Shown piece after piece: positions 50,949 through 59,585 of a stretch of DNA of 64,000 nt; positions within the stretch are counted from its first letter, which is position 1, and each line of letters opens with the position of its first letter. The position numbers were made by a program, and so were the translations under genes. Below the pieces are notes generated by a model. That model was given only the letters and a program-made list of their open reading frames with translations. It was not told where the DNA came from and ran no database searches. This DNA comes from GCA-003244245 sp035606945 (GTDB taxonomy: Bacteria; Actinomycetota; Actinomycetes; Mycobacteriales; Pseudonocardiaceae), in contig DATNDR010000126.1 of NCBI GenBank assembly GCA_035606945.1, positions 59,669 through 123,668 on the forward strand, given 5' to 3'.

Positions 50949-52559
50949 CTACCGCCCTGGTTGAGGGATGGCGAAGCCGGGAATCAGGGAGGAGCCGCGG
51001 CGGGTCAGGAAGCCTTGTGCCAGCCCCAGCGCGAGCAGCACGGAGACCGATGCGAAGCCGATCCAGTAGGTCGGCGGCAACAGCACGCCCAGCGCGCCGC
51101 CCAGCACCCAGGCTGTCTGCAGCACGGTCTCGGACCGGCCGAACGCCGAGGCCCGCGACTCCTCCGGGACGGCGCGCTGGATCACCGCGTCCAGGCAGAC
51201 CTTGGCCACCGCGCTGCCCGTCGCCGCGACCAGCGCGGTGACCGCAGCGACCGCGATGCCGCCCACCAGCGCGGCGAGTACCGCCATGGTCAAACCGGCG
51301 GCCACGCATCCGAGGATGGCCTGATCGGGCCTTCCGAAATGGATGCGCGCACCGACCGCATTGCCCAGGAAGCTGCCGGCGCCGGCCGCCGCGCCGACGA
51401 TGCCGAGCAGCACCACCTGCCGCCCTGGCGATCCTTCGGTCTGGGCTTTCACCACGAACGCCACGAACAGGGTGAGAAACCCGGTCAGGACCCGGGCGGT
51501 CCCGTTGCCCCACAGCGCGACCACCACCTGGCGACCCATCGGCTGGCGCCGCCGCGCCGCGCCGCGGGTGTCGATGGTCTCGGTCCGCAGCGAGGCCGGC
51601 ACCTCACCCTCGGTGACCTCCACCCACGACGGAATCCGCAAGCACAGTGCCACCCCCGCCAGGCAGATCGCCGCGGTGAACAGCAATGCACCGGGCGATC
51701 CGGTCAGCGCGGCGACCCCGGCCGCCACCGCACCCGACACTGCCCCGGCGCCCAGCCCGAACGCGGTGAGCCGCGAGTTGGTCTTGACCAGCGTGATCTC
51801 CGCAGGGAGCACCCGTGGGATCACCGCCGCCTGCAGCACGCCGTAGGACTTGGCCAGCACCATGAAACCCAGTGCCGCCGGATACAGCAGCCAGTCGTGC
51901 ACGTGCGCTGCCATCACGATCAGCAGGAACGCGCGCCCGGCGAACGACAGCGCCATCGCTATTCGCCGACCGTGCTGCAGCCGGTCCAGCAGCGGGCCGA
52001 TCACCGGAGCGACCACCGCGAACGGGGCCACCGTGATGAGCAGGTACAGCGCCACATTGGCCCGGCTCTGCGCGGTGGCCGCGGCGAAGAACAGCGTGTT
52101 GGCCAAGGCGACGGCGATGGCGGCATTGGCCGCGTAGTCCATCATCGCCGCGTAGGTCAACGAGGACAGCCCGGAGCGTCCCGCGCCATCGGCCGTGGCG
52201 GCTTGCCGAAACCGCCGTACACCGCCACCGACCAGCTGCCTGCTCCGCCAGGCCGCCACCCGCGTGACGGTGATCTTGCGGGGGGGTGGTGGACCGCCCG
52301 ATGAGGGCGGCGGGCTGCCGGGCACCGTCGGGGGATCATCCCTGGGTGGCGGATCGGACCGGTAATCGTTGGGTTCCTGGCTGCCCCACGGATGGCCGCT
52401 GTTGGGCTCATGACGAGGAGGCGGCGGCGGATCGGTGTGCGGCCAGTTGGTGCGGCCGTCCTCCGGTACCCAACGCCGGCGGCGGCCCGCGCGCCGGCGC
52501 GCCCCGGAGCCGGGGTGCTCAGCGCCGAAGGGGGACGCGGGCCGCTTCACGCCGTCCAT
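50949..52559 (-). CDS. MFS transporter (Rv0876c-like)
   Basis: About 536 residues. A Pro/Arg-rich cytosolic N-terminus of about 90 residues precedes 10-12 membrane helices, for example YAAMMDYAANAAIAVALANT and LYLLITVAPFAVVAPVIGPL, with LDRLQHGRR as the loop 2-3 motif. ATG 52559, GTG 52550 and ATG 52592 are all possible starts; GGGAGG favours 52550. The substrate is unknown. A matching gene occupies the same neighbourhood in mycobacteria. The 160 bases downstream of its 3' end (50789-50948) show no gene. Confidence 0.85.
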   Translation of the reverse strand: MDGVKRPASPFGAEHPGSGARRRAGRRRRWVPEDGRTNWPHTDPPPPPRHEPNSGHPWGSQEPNDYRSDPPPRDDPPTVPGSPPPSSGGPPPPRKITVTRVAAWRSRQLVGGGVRRFRQAATADGAGRSGLSSLTYAAMMDYAANAAIAVALANTLFFAAATAQSRANVALYLLITVAPFAVVAPVIGPLLDRLQHGRRIAMALSFAGRAFLLIVMAAHVHDWLLYPAALGFMVLAKSYGVLQAAVIPRVLPAEITLVKTNSRLTAFGLGAGAVSGAVAAGVAALTGSPGALLFTAAICLAGVALCLRIPSWVEVTEGEVPASLRTETIDTRGAARRRQPMGRQVVVALWGNGTARVLTGFLTLFVAFVVKAQTEGSPGRQVVLLGIVGAAAGAGSFLGNAVGARIHFGRPDQAILGCVAAGLTMAVLAALVGGIAVAAVTALVAATGSAVAKVCLDAVIQRAVPEESRASAFGRSETVLQTAWVLGGALGVLLPPTYWIGFASVSVLLALGLAQGFLTRRGSSLIPGFAIPQPGR

Positions 52560-52597
52560 CCTCCCACCGCCAGTCGTCTCCCGGGGCCGCATCCAAG

Positions 52598-53392
52598 CTA
52601 CTGGCGCGAAATGACGAAATGCACCCGGAACAGTGACGGCCAGTGCTTACCGGTGATCAGGAACTGGTCGGTGCCCGGGATCGCGGCGATGCCGTTGAGC
52701 ACGTCCCCCTGGTCTTGCGGGCTGAACAGGCCCGACGCGTCGACCACTCCCGTCACCGTGCCGGTACTGGGATTGATGCGCATGATGCGGTCGGTCTGGT
52801 AGACGTTGGCCCAGATGACGCCACCGGTGCACTCCAGTTCGTTGAGCGACCGCACCGGCTCGCCGTCCAGGCGGACCTGCACCTGGCCCAATGCCGCGAA
52901 CGTCACTGGATCCCGGAAGGTCAGCCGGTCCGAGCCATCGCTCATCACCAGCCGGTGCTCGTCGTAGCACAAGCCCCATCCCTGACCCCGGTAGGTCACC
53001 ACCCGGCGCTGCGCCAATGTGGCCGGGTCGCGCTCGATGGCCACGCCGTTGGTCCAGGTCAGCTGCCATAACCCAGCGCCGGTGACGGCAAGGCCCTCGC
53101 CGAACAGCGGGGCGGGCAGGGTGGCTTCCCGCAGCAGCTTGGTGCTGGACAGCGCGCTGGCCCGGACCCGGGATTGCCCGACCAGCCCGCTGCCCTCATA
53201 CAGCACGCCGTCGTGAATCTCCAGCCCCTCGGTGTACATCGTCGGGTCGTGCCGCAGCGTGTCCAGGACCTGCACCCGCAGCTGCTGTGCAGTGGACTGC
53301 CGGGTGGCGCAGCCGGCCACCAGGGCAGCCGCGATGATCAGCACAGCGACCAGCACCGGCCGGATTGTCGAGCGAGAACGGTCGTGCGGCAC
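52598..53392 (-). CDS. Glutaminyl-peptide cyclotransferase, lipoprotein
   Basis: 264 residues from GTG 53392. Signal RSTIRPVLVAVLIIAAALVA then GC, a lipobox with Cys at about 28. The mature part is a beta-propeller of the plant/bacterial QC type: YTEGLEIHDGVLYEGSGLVG, LFGEGLAVTG, LNELECTGGVIWANVYQTD and LNGIAAIPGTDQFLITGKHW. It would convert N-terminal Gln to pyroglutamate on exported proteins. No clear ribosome-binding site; the gene may be leaderless. Confidence 0.88.
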   Translation of the reverse strand: MPHDRSRSTIRPVLVAVLIIAAALVAGCATRQSTAQQLRVQVLDTLRHDPTMYTEGLEIHDGVLYEGSGLVGQSRVRASALSSTKLLREATLPAPLFGEGLAVTGAGLWQLTWTNGVAIERDPATLAQRRVVTYRGQGWGLCYDEHRLVMSDGSDRLTFRDPVTFAALGQVQVRLDGEPVRSLNELECTGGVIWANVYQTDRIMRINPSTGTVTGVVDASGLFSPQDQGDVLNGIAAIPGTDQFLITGKHWPSLFRVHFVISRQ

Positions 53393-53402
53393 AATAGGAG
53401 TC

Positions 53403-54158
53403 GTGATTGCCGACCCTACCGCGCCACCCGCCGACCTCGCTGAGGCCGTCGAGCTGGCCCGGGAGGCGGCGCAGGCCGAGGCCGGTGACAGTCCAGTAGG
53501 CGAGCACGTGGGTGCGCAGGCCGAAGACGGCGCGGTCACCCACATGTTCGAGGCGGGACTGCCCGGCTACCGCGGGTGGCGCTGGGCGGTCACGGTGGCC
53601 TCTGCGGGTCCGGGAACCCCGGTCACGGTCAGCGAGGTGGTGCTGTTGCCCGGGCCGGACGCGCTGGTCGCCCCGCCCTGGCTGCCGTGGACTGAGCGGC
53701 TACGCGCGGGTGACTTGGGCGTCGGGGACCTGCTCCCGGCTGACCCGGACGATCCGCGCCTGGTGCCCGGTTACCTCAGCGACGATGACCCGGCGCTGGC
53801 GGCGCTCAGCCCGGAGGTCGGGTTGGGCAGGCCGCGGGTGCTCAGCCGGGAGGCCCGGCTGGCGCTGCTACAACGCTGGCGCGACGGTGACCACGGGCCC
53901 GACTCGGAGATGGCCCGCAGCGCTCCTGACCAGTGTGTGCACTGCGGTTTTTATCTGCCGCTCGGTGGCCTGCTGGCCGCAGGACTGGGGGTCTGCGGTA
54001 ACGACCTGGCTCCCGCTGACGGGCATGTGGTGCACGCCGAGTTCGGCTGCGGCGCGCATTCCGAGGTCCGGGTTGACACCAGCCCCAACGTGCCGGTGGC
54101 CGAGCTGGTCTACGACGACGCCGAGCTGGAGCTGCTGCCCTGGCCACCGGGGGACTAG
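53403..54158 (+). CDS. DUF3027 protein with zinc-ribbon-like motif
   Basis: 251 residues from GTG 53403. VAPPWLPWTERLRAGDLGVG and DLLPADPDDPRLVPGY are the family core. A CxxC (CVHCGFYLPLGG) and two later Cys (CGNDLAPADG, FGCGAHSEVRVD) could hold a metal. Rv0877 is, as I recall it, the mycobacterial counterpart in the same position. AGGAG ends only 2 bases before the start. It starts 10 bases from the divergent cyclotransferase gene. Confidence 0.85.
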   Translation: MIADPTAPPADLAEAVELAREAAQAEAGDSPVGEHVGAQAEDGAVTHMFEAGLPGYRGWRWAVTVASAGPGTPVTVSEVVLLPGPDALVAPPWLPWTERLRAGDLGVGDLLPADPDDPRLVPGYLSDDDPALAALSPEVGLGRPRVLSREARLALLQRWRDGDHGPDSEMARSAPDQCVHCGFYLPLGGLLAAGLGVCGNDLAPADGHVVHAEFGCGAHSEVRVDTSPNVPVAELVYDDAELELLPWPPGD

Positions 54159-54193
54159 CGGGTCCCTTCGGCGCCGATCCGTTCGACACCGGG

Positions 54194-57040
54194 ATGTTGC
54201 GCGAGGGGGTCCTGGCCGCCTGGCGCGGTTCCCCGACGCGGTTCCGGGAGGACGCCAACGCCGAGGCCGAGCTGGCCCTGCTCGGTTACGCCGACCGGTT
54301 GCTCGTCGAGCTGGCGCAGAACGCCGCGGATGCCGCCCAGCGCGCGGGCGTGCCGGGCTACCTGCGGGTCAGCGTCAAGGACGGCGAACTGCGGGCCGCG
54401 AACACCGGCGCGCCGCTGGATGCCGCCGGGGTCGCCGCGCTGGCCGCGTTACGCGCCTCGGCCAAGCGGTCCGGGGACAGCGTCGGCCGGTTCGGGGTCG
54501 GCTTCGCGGCGGTACTCGCCGTCACCGACGCGCCGCGGGTGATCTCGCGCTCCGGTGGGGTGCAGTTCTGCGCCGAACACACCGCCGCGGTGGTCGCGGG
54601 CGACCCGGCGCTGGGCGCCGAGCTGGCCCGCCGCGGCGGGCGGCCCCCGGTGCTGCGGCTGGTCTGGCCGGCCGGCGGCGAGCCGCCGGCCGGGTTCGAC
54701 ACCGAGGTCCAGTTACCGCTACGGGCCGGCATCGACCCCGAGGCGTTGCTGGCTACCTGGGCCGGCGAGGCGACCGACCTGCTGCTGGCGTTGCCGTGGC
54801 TGCACCGGATCGACATCGGTGATCGGCTGCTGCGGCGCGAAGGCCGCGACGACGATGACCTGGTGCACGTTTACGACGGCTCGCAGCTGCACCGCTGGCG
54901 GGTGGTGCGCCGGTCCGGGGCGCTGCCGGCCGAAGCGCTGGCCGGGCTCGGGCCCGAGGCGCGGACGCAGTGGAGCCTGTGCTGGGCGCTGCCCGTCGAC
55001 GCCGGCGGCGCGCCGCTGCCGCTGACCGGGGAAGTGCTGCACGCCCCCACCCCCACCGCGGAGCGGCTCACCCTGCCGGCGAGGCTGATCGGCACGGTGC
55101 CCGTCGACTCGTCCCGGCGCCACATCCATCCCGGACCGGCCGCCGACCTGCTGCTGGATACCGCCGCGCGGGCCTACCCGCAGCTCGCCGCCGCGCTGGC
55201 ACCGGATCGGCGCACCGCGCTAGTGCCCGCGCCCGGGTTCCCGGCCAGCGAGGTCGACGCGGCCCTGCGCGACGGGATCATCGGGGCGCTGCGCCACGCC
55301 CGGTGGCTGCCCCTCGCCGGCGGCGGCGAGGTCGCGCCGGCCGACGCCGTGGTGCTCGACGTGCCGCTACCAGATCTGGCTGACCTGCTCGCTGAGGTCA
55401 CCGCCGGCCTGCTCGTCGCCGAGTTGGCCGCACCCGCACATGCCACCGCGCTGACCGCGCTCGGGGTCAGCCGGCTGCGCCCGGCAGCCATCGCCGAGCT
55501 GCTGGCTGGGCTGGACCGGCCACCATCGTGGTGGCGGCGCTGTTATGCGGCGCTGACCCCGCTGCTCGAGGCCGACCCGGCGGCCCGCGAGGAACTCGGC
55601 GCGCTGCCGGTCCCGCTGGCCGACGGGCGTACCGTCACCGGCCCGCGCGGTGTGTTGCTGGGCGACGCGGAGGGTGTCGCCGCCGGCGACCTCAGGGGGG
55701 AGCTGCGGTTGGCGCACCCCGACGCCGTGCACCCGCTGCTGGAGCGGCTGGGGGCCCGCCGGGTGGGTCCCGCGGAGCTGCTCGATGCGCTGCGCCCCGC
55801 CATCGAGCGCAGCGTCGATGACGCCGAGGACGGCCTGGACGTCACCGGCCTCACGCAGGCCGTGCTGTCGCTGGCAGGCCGGGTGACTGCGCCGGAAGCA
55901 AACCCGACCGCCGCCCGGCCCTGGCTGGGCGCGCTGGCGCTGCCGGCCGACGACGGGACGCCGCGGCGCGCCGACGAGCTGGTCCTGCCCGGCGGCGCGC
56001 TGCGGGCGCTGCTCGCTGCCGGCGGGCCGCTGGGCGTGCTGGATGGCGCCGTCGCTGCTGAACACGACACCTCGGCGCTGCGGGCGGTGGGTGTGCTGGA
56101 CTCGTTCGCGGTTCTCGACGATCCGGACCCGGCCGGCCCGGATCACGAGCTGGATGCCGAGGAGCAGTGGTGGGACTGGGTGCTCGACACCAAAGGTGAC
56201 CCGCCGGCGCGGCTGCTCGCGGTGCGAGACCTGGACCTGGTGGACGAGGCGCGATGGCCGGCGGCGCTGCGGCGGATCGCCGCCGACTACGCCGGCCTGG
56301 CCGCGCTGCGGATGCCGGGCGGCTACACCGGCTGGTGGCTGGCCCGGTACGCCCGGTTCGGCGGCCACCCACCAGCGCACTGGCGGCTGCCCGAGGCTGC
56401 CGAGCTGGAGGGTCTCTACGACGTGGTTCCGGTGACCGACACCGACCACGCGTTGCTGGCCGCCGCCGGGGTGCGTACCGGATTGCGTGTTGCCGGCCCC
56501 GACGACGCAGCCGACCTGCTGGTCCGGCTGGCTGACCCGACCCGGGCGGTGGTCCCCGGGGTGGTGCACGCCGCGCACGCCGCGCTGGCCGGCGCCGACA
56601 TCGATCCGGCTGATGTGGAGCCACCGGCTCGGGTGCGGGTGGTGACCGGCGAGGTGGTCGACGCCGACCGCGCGGTGGTGCTCGATGCGCCGTGGCTGGC
56701 CGCAGTGCTACCGGCCGGTCGACTGGTGTCCGGCGGCGACCCGGCCACGCTGGCCGAGCTGCTGGACCTGCCGCTGGCCTCCGAGCAGGTGGCACCCGAG
56801 CTGCTCGACACCGGCGCCGGGCGCACCATGCGATGGGTCGAGCTGGTGGAGGTGGTCGCGGTATGCGCCGCCGCCGGGCTCGCCGTCCCGGAAGGCACGC
56901 TGCAGCTGCACGAACAGCTGCGGGTCCGGCACAACGGTGCTGACTACCCGGTGCCGTTCTGGGTCACCCCGGACGGCACCGTGCACGCCGCCGATGCAGT
57001 CCGCGCTGCGCTGCAGGCCAGGTCGGCCGGCTCAGCCTGA
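54194..57040 (+). CDS. Sacsin-like protein with Hsp90-type ATPase domain
   Basis: 948 residues. The N-terminal GHKL ATPase has LLVELAQNAADAAQ (about 36-49, the Asn box), a degenerate ANTGAPLD (about 69-76) and GRFGVGFAAVLAV (about 98-110). The remainder is Leu/Ala/Asp-rich without another recognised domain. A chaperone-like role is inferred. Homologues seem to begin with an extra DPFGT-type segment, which lies in frame just upstream (54170-54193) without a standard start codon, so the true start may be non-canonical. Confidence 0.8.
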   Translation: MLREGVLAAWRGSPTRFREDANAEAELALLGYADRLLVELAQNAADAAQRAGVPGYLRVSVKDGELRAANTGAPLDAAGVAALAALRASAKRSGDSVGRFGVGFAAVLAVTDAPRVISRSGGVQFCAEHTAAVVAGDPALGAELARRGGRPPVLRLVWPAGGEPPAGFDTEVQLPLRAGIDPEALLATWAGEATDLLLALPWLHRIDIGDRLLRREGRDDDDLVHVYDGSQLHRWRVVRRSGALPAEALAGLGPEARTQWSLCWALPVDAGGAPLPLTGEVLHAPTPTAERLTLPARLIGTVPVDSSRRHIHPGPAADLLLDTAARAYPQLAAALAPDRRTALVPAPGFPASEVDAALRDGIIGALRHARWLPLAGGGEVAPADAVVLDVPLPDLADLLAEVTAGLLVAELAAPAHATALTALGVSRLRPAAIAELLAGLDRPPSWWRRCYAALTPLLEADPAAREELGALPVPLADGRTVTGPRGVLLGDAEGVAAGDLRGELRLAHPDAVHPLLERLGARRVGPAELLDALRPAIERSVDDAEDGLDVTGLTQAVLSLAGRVTAPEANPTAARPWLGALALPADDGTPRRADELVLPGGALRALLAAGGPLGVLDGAVAAEHDTSALRAVGVLDSFAVLDDPDPAGPDHELDAEEQWWDWVLDTKGDPPARLLAVRDLDLVDEARWPAALRRIAADYAGLAALRMPGGYTGWWLARYARFGGHPPAHWRLPEAAELEGLYDVVPVTDTDHALLAAAGVRTGLRVAGPDDAADLLVRLADPTRAVVPGVVHAAHAALAGADIDPADVEPPARVRVVTGEVVDADRAVVLDAPWLAAVLPAGRLVSGGDPATLAELLDLPLASEQVAPELLDTGAGRTMRWVELVEVVAVCAAAGLAVPEGTLQLHEQLRVRHNGADYPVPFWVTPDGTVHAADAVRAALQARSAGSA

Positions 57041-57050
57041 TCGAGCTCGG

Positions 57051-57272
57051 TCACAGTAGATCTCGCGCCGCGCCGCGGGCACCCCGTTGGGCTGCGCGGC
57101 GCTGCCAGTGGATCATCCCGAAACCGATGAAACCGAGTAATCCACCGGTTAGGCACGCCCAGATCCATGCTGCCGACCCACCGGTAACGAGCAATACCAG
57201 GGCGGCGGTGAACCAGGCGATGGTGCCGACACCTACCGCCGGCCGCGGATCGGCGAGGCCACGGGGGAGCAC
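57051..57272 (-). CDS. DUF2530 membrane protein
   Basis: 73 residues from GTG 57272, with two membrane helices (TIAWFTAALVLLVTGGSAAW and ACLTGGLLGFIGFGMIHW) and a basic tail. The matching small membrane gene beside a marR gene is found in mycobacteria. It converges with the sacsin-like gene, with 10 bases between stops. Confidence 0.8.
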   Translation of the reverse strand: MLPRGLADPRPAVGVGTIAWFTAALVLLVTGGSAAWIWACLTGGLLGFIGFGMIHWQRRAAQRGARGAARDLL

Positions 57273-57363
57273 CCAGGCACGTTACCGCGTGCGCATGCCG
57301 TCGCGCCCGCCGTCGTAACACTGCGTGCCACTCACGAGCCGTATCGCGAGCTAGGCTCACGGT

Positions 57364-57780
57364 ATGGAAGCGCTGGCCAGCCGGTTGCGGCTCGCCGTGG
57401 TTCGGCTCAACCGGCGGCTACGGGCCCAACGCGACGTCGAGGCGGTGGTCACCCTCACCCAGCTGTCCGCGATGGCTTCGCTGCATCGGCACGGTCCGCT
57501 GACCCCGGGCGAACTGGCTGCCTGCGAGCGCGTGCAACCGCCGTCGATGACCAGGGTCATCGCCGCCCTGGCAGAGCACGGCTTCGTCGATCGCAGCCCG
57601 CATCCCACCGATGGGCGGCAAACCGTGGTGGCGCTGACCGACGCCGGCCGCGACTACGTGGATGCCGAAGTCAGCGCGAGGGAGCGCTGGCTCGACGCCC
57701 AGCTGGCCCAACTCACCCCCGACGAGCGCGCCCTGCTGCACCGCGCGGTCGACATCATCGACCGCATAGCGGGGCATTGA
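57364..57780 (+). CDS. MarR family transcriptional regulator
   Basis: 138 residues. A winged helix spans about 45-100: LTPGELAACERVQPPSMTRV is the recognition helix region and DRSPHPTDGRQTVVALTDAG the wing. It is divergent from the DUF2530 gene. The stop codon is the first base set of a 17-base piece shared with palindrome C. Confidence 0.9.
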   Translation: MEALASRLRLAVVRLNRRLRAQRDVEAVVTLTQLSAMASLHRHGPLTPGELAACERVQPPSMTRVIAALAEHGFVDRSPHPTDGRQTVVALTDAGRDYVDAEVSARERWLDAQLAQLTPDERALLHRAVDIIDRIAGH

Positions 57781-57794
57781 GCCCGCTGAATGCG
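57778..57794. repeat. Partial copy of palindrome C
   Basis: TGAGCCCGCTGAATGCG is identical to 11975-11991, the right half of the rplO-secY palindrome. It begins at the marR stop codon, so the stop itself may come from the repeat. Confidence 0.6.
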
Positions 57795-57820
57795 GTCAGC
57801 GGTGCGGGAACTAGGTCAGC

Positions 57821-57851
57821 TTGACGTATAATTGAGGGTAGGCTAACTTAA
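57821..57851 (+). promoter_or_regulatory. Iron-box (IdeR/DtxR-like) on a sigma-A-type promoter
   Basis: TGAGGGTAGGCTAACTTAA (57833-57851) agrees with 16 of 19 positions of the mycobacterial IdeR consensus. It overlaps a promoter with TTGACG (57821-57826), a 17-base spacer and TAACTT (57844-57849). This placement over the -10 element is the usual one for iron-dependent repression. It reads away from marR into DNA without a recognised gene. Confidence 0.7.
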
Positions 57852-57855
57852 GTGA

Positions 57856-57955
57856 GCCGGCTTCGTGGTGGGAGTCCTGGCACAGATGGAACGCAGATGG
57901 AACGCGTCGGGCTCGACTCCGGGCTCTCGGTCGGGCCCGACGCCGCCCCTTTAGT
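57856..57955 (+). ncRNA. Candidate iron-regulated small RNA
   Basis: Start is estimated from the -10 element. A transcript would contain a tandem AGATGGAACGC (57884-57905), then GCGTCGGGC (57904-57912) able to pair with GCCCGACGC (57935-57943), and the overlapping palindrome GTCGGGCCCGAC (57930-57941) followed by CCCCTTTAG. This could be a terminator. A 22-codon ORF (ATG 57886 to TAG 57954) is an alternative. The glutamate-cysteine ligase gene converges from the other side, so the RNA would be antisense to its 3' end if it ran on. Confidence 0.35.
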
Positions 57956-57964
57956 CCGGCCCCT

Positions 57965-59470
57965 TCACAGCGTGGGCCAGGCATGCACCGGCAGGTTGGA
58001 GTGCATGTGCTCGACGTAATCACGCAGCATGCCGGCCAATGCGGCGGGCCGGTCTGCACCTCGGTCGGCCAGTGCCTGCACGGTGGCGCGCTGCCAGCTC
58101 GCCCCGGTACGCCGTGCCATGCAGCGCTGCTCGATCACCGCCAGGTAGCGTTCCCGCGCAGCGTCGGACATCCCGCAACTGCGCAGCCCGTCGTGGGCCA
58201 GCGGCAGCAGCTTGCGCAACACCAGTTCATCAGGCCGGACCCACCCGAGGCCAGGCCAGTAAAGCTGCGCGTCCATACCCAGCCGCGCCCCCGCGTACAG
58301 GTTGTCCTGGGCAGCCTGGAAGGACATCTCGCCCCACACCGGTGGCTGCGCCTCGACCAGTCCCCGCATGGCACCGAAGAAGAACGCCGCGTTGGCCAAG
58401 ACGTCGATGACGGTCGGACCCGCGGGTAGTACCCGATTCTCGATGCGCAGGTGCGGCACCCCGTTCGCCACGTCATAGACCGGCCGATTCCAGCGCCAGA
58501 CCGTGCTGTTGTGCAGCCGTAGTTCCGCCAGCGACGGAGCGGCGCCCGCCGCGAGCACCGCCAGCGGGTCCTCATCCTGGATCTCCGGGAGTAGCGGCGC
58601 GAAATAGCGCACGTTCTCCTCGTACAGGTCGAGTATCGAGGTGATCCACCGCTCACCGAACCACACTCTCGGGCGCACTCCCTGGTTGCGCAGCTCGGGC
58701 GAGCGGGTGTCGGTGGCTTGCTCGAACAACGGGATGCGGGTCTCGTGCCACAGGGCGTGACCGAGCAGGAATGGTGAATTGGCAGCCACCGCCACCTGCA
58801 CCCCGGCCAGCGCTTGCGCGGCGTTCCAATGCGCGGCGAACTGGTCCGCACCGACCTGCAGATGCAGCTGCGCCGAGGTGCACCCGGATTCCGGCAGGAT
58901 CGACTCGACGGCGCACAGCAAGCGTTCCGGCTTGCCTCCGGCCAGTGGCACGCCCTCCATGTCGAGCTCCAGGTCCTCCGACCGGGTGGCCAGGATCTGC
59001 CGGTTGAGGATTGCGTACCGGGACTTGGGGGACATCCACCGCTGATCGAAGTGGTCCGGCCGCAACGTCGGCAGGATGCCGATCATCACCAAGCCCACCC
59101 CGGCGGCGCGGGCCGCGTCGTTGGCGGTGTTCAGGCCGGCCCGCAACTCGCGCTCGAGCCCCAGCGCCTCGTCGTCGGCCAACGGCCGGGGCGCGACGTT
59201 GATCTCGATGTTGTGCTGGCCGAGCTCGGTCTGGAAAGCCGGATCGTCGATGTGTTCGAGTACCCTCTCGTTGGCCATCGCCGGGTCGACGTTGTCGTCG
59301 ACGAGATTGAGCTCGAGCTCCAGGCCCATGCACGGGGGACCAGCTGCGAAGCTGTCCCCGGCGAGCATTCGCGCCAGCGCGTCCAGGCAACGCTGGGTCT
59401 TGTCCCGGTAGCGCTTCAGGTCCCGCCTGGTGTAGAGCGGATCGATCGCGTCGGCCGCGTCCTTGCCCAT
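57965..59470 (-). CDS. Glutamate-cysteine ligase family enzyme (GCS2)
   Basis: 501 residues. Begins MGKDAADAIDPLYTRRDLKR. Family marks are GLELELNLVD (metal-binding Glu residues), GQHNIEINVAPRP, the TSAQLHLQVG stretch and HLRIENRVLPAGPTVIDVLA. These enzymes join Glu to Cys or to an amine by an ATP-dependent reaction. The substrate is uncertain: actinomycetes use related proteins for ergothioneine and for unknown ligations. It stands alone between marR and the SpoU gene, which in mycobacteria are neighbours. Confidence 0.85.
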   Translation of the reverse strand: MGKDAADAIDPLYTRRDLKRYRDKTQRCLDALARMLAGDSFAAGPPCMGLELELNLVDDNVDPAMANERVLEHIDDPAFQTELGQHNIEINVAPRPLADDEALGLERELRAGLNTANDAARAAGVGLVMIGILPTLRPDHFDQRWMSPKSRYAILNRQILATRSEDLELDMEGVPLAGGKPERLLCAVESILPESGCTSAQLHLQVGADQFAAHWNAAQALAGVQVAVAANSPFLLGHALWHETRIPLFEQATDTRSPELRNQGVRPRVWFGERWITSILDLYEENVRYFAPLLPEIQDEDPLAVLAAGAAPSLAELRLHNSTVWRWNRPVYDVANGVPHLRIENRVLPAGPTVIDVLANAAFFFGAMRGLVEAQPPVWGEMSFQAAQDNLYAGARLGMDAQLYWPGLGWVRPDELVLRKLLPLAHDGLRSCGMSDAARERYLAVIEQRCMARRTGASWQRATVQALADRGADRPAALAGMLRDYVEHMHSNLPVHAWPTL

Positions 59471-59585
59471 CCGACCTCCGCTTCCCCCGGCGCGCGCTCA
59501 CCGTGACACAGCGCCGCAGGCTGTGACCAGCCGCCGAACTGGTGGGCCTGCCTGGCGCGTTTGCCTACTTTGCAAAACTGACAGT

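Noticed and set aside
55367..56578. 403-codon open frame on the minus strand
   Set aside because: Antisense to the sacsin-like gene, which has clear ATPase motifs; no ribosome-binding site or domain.
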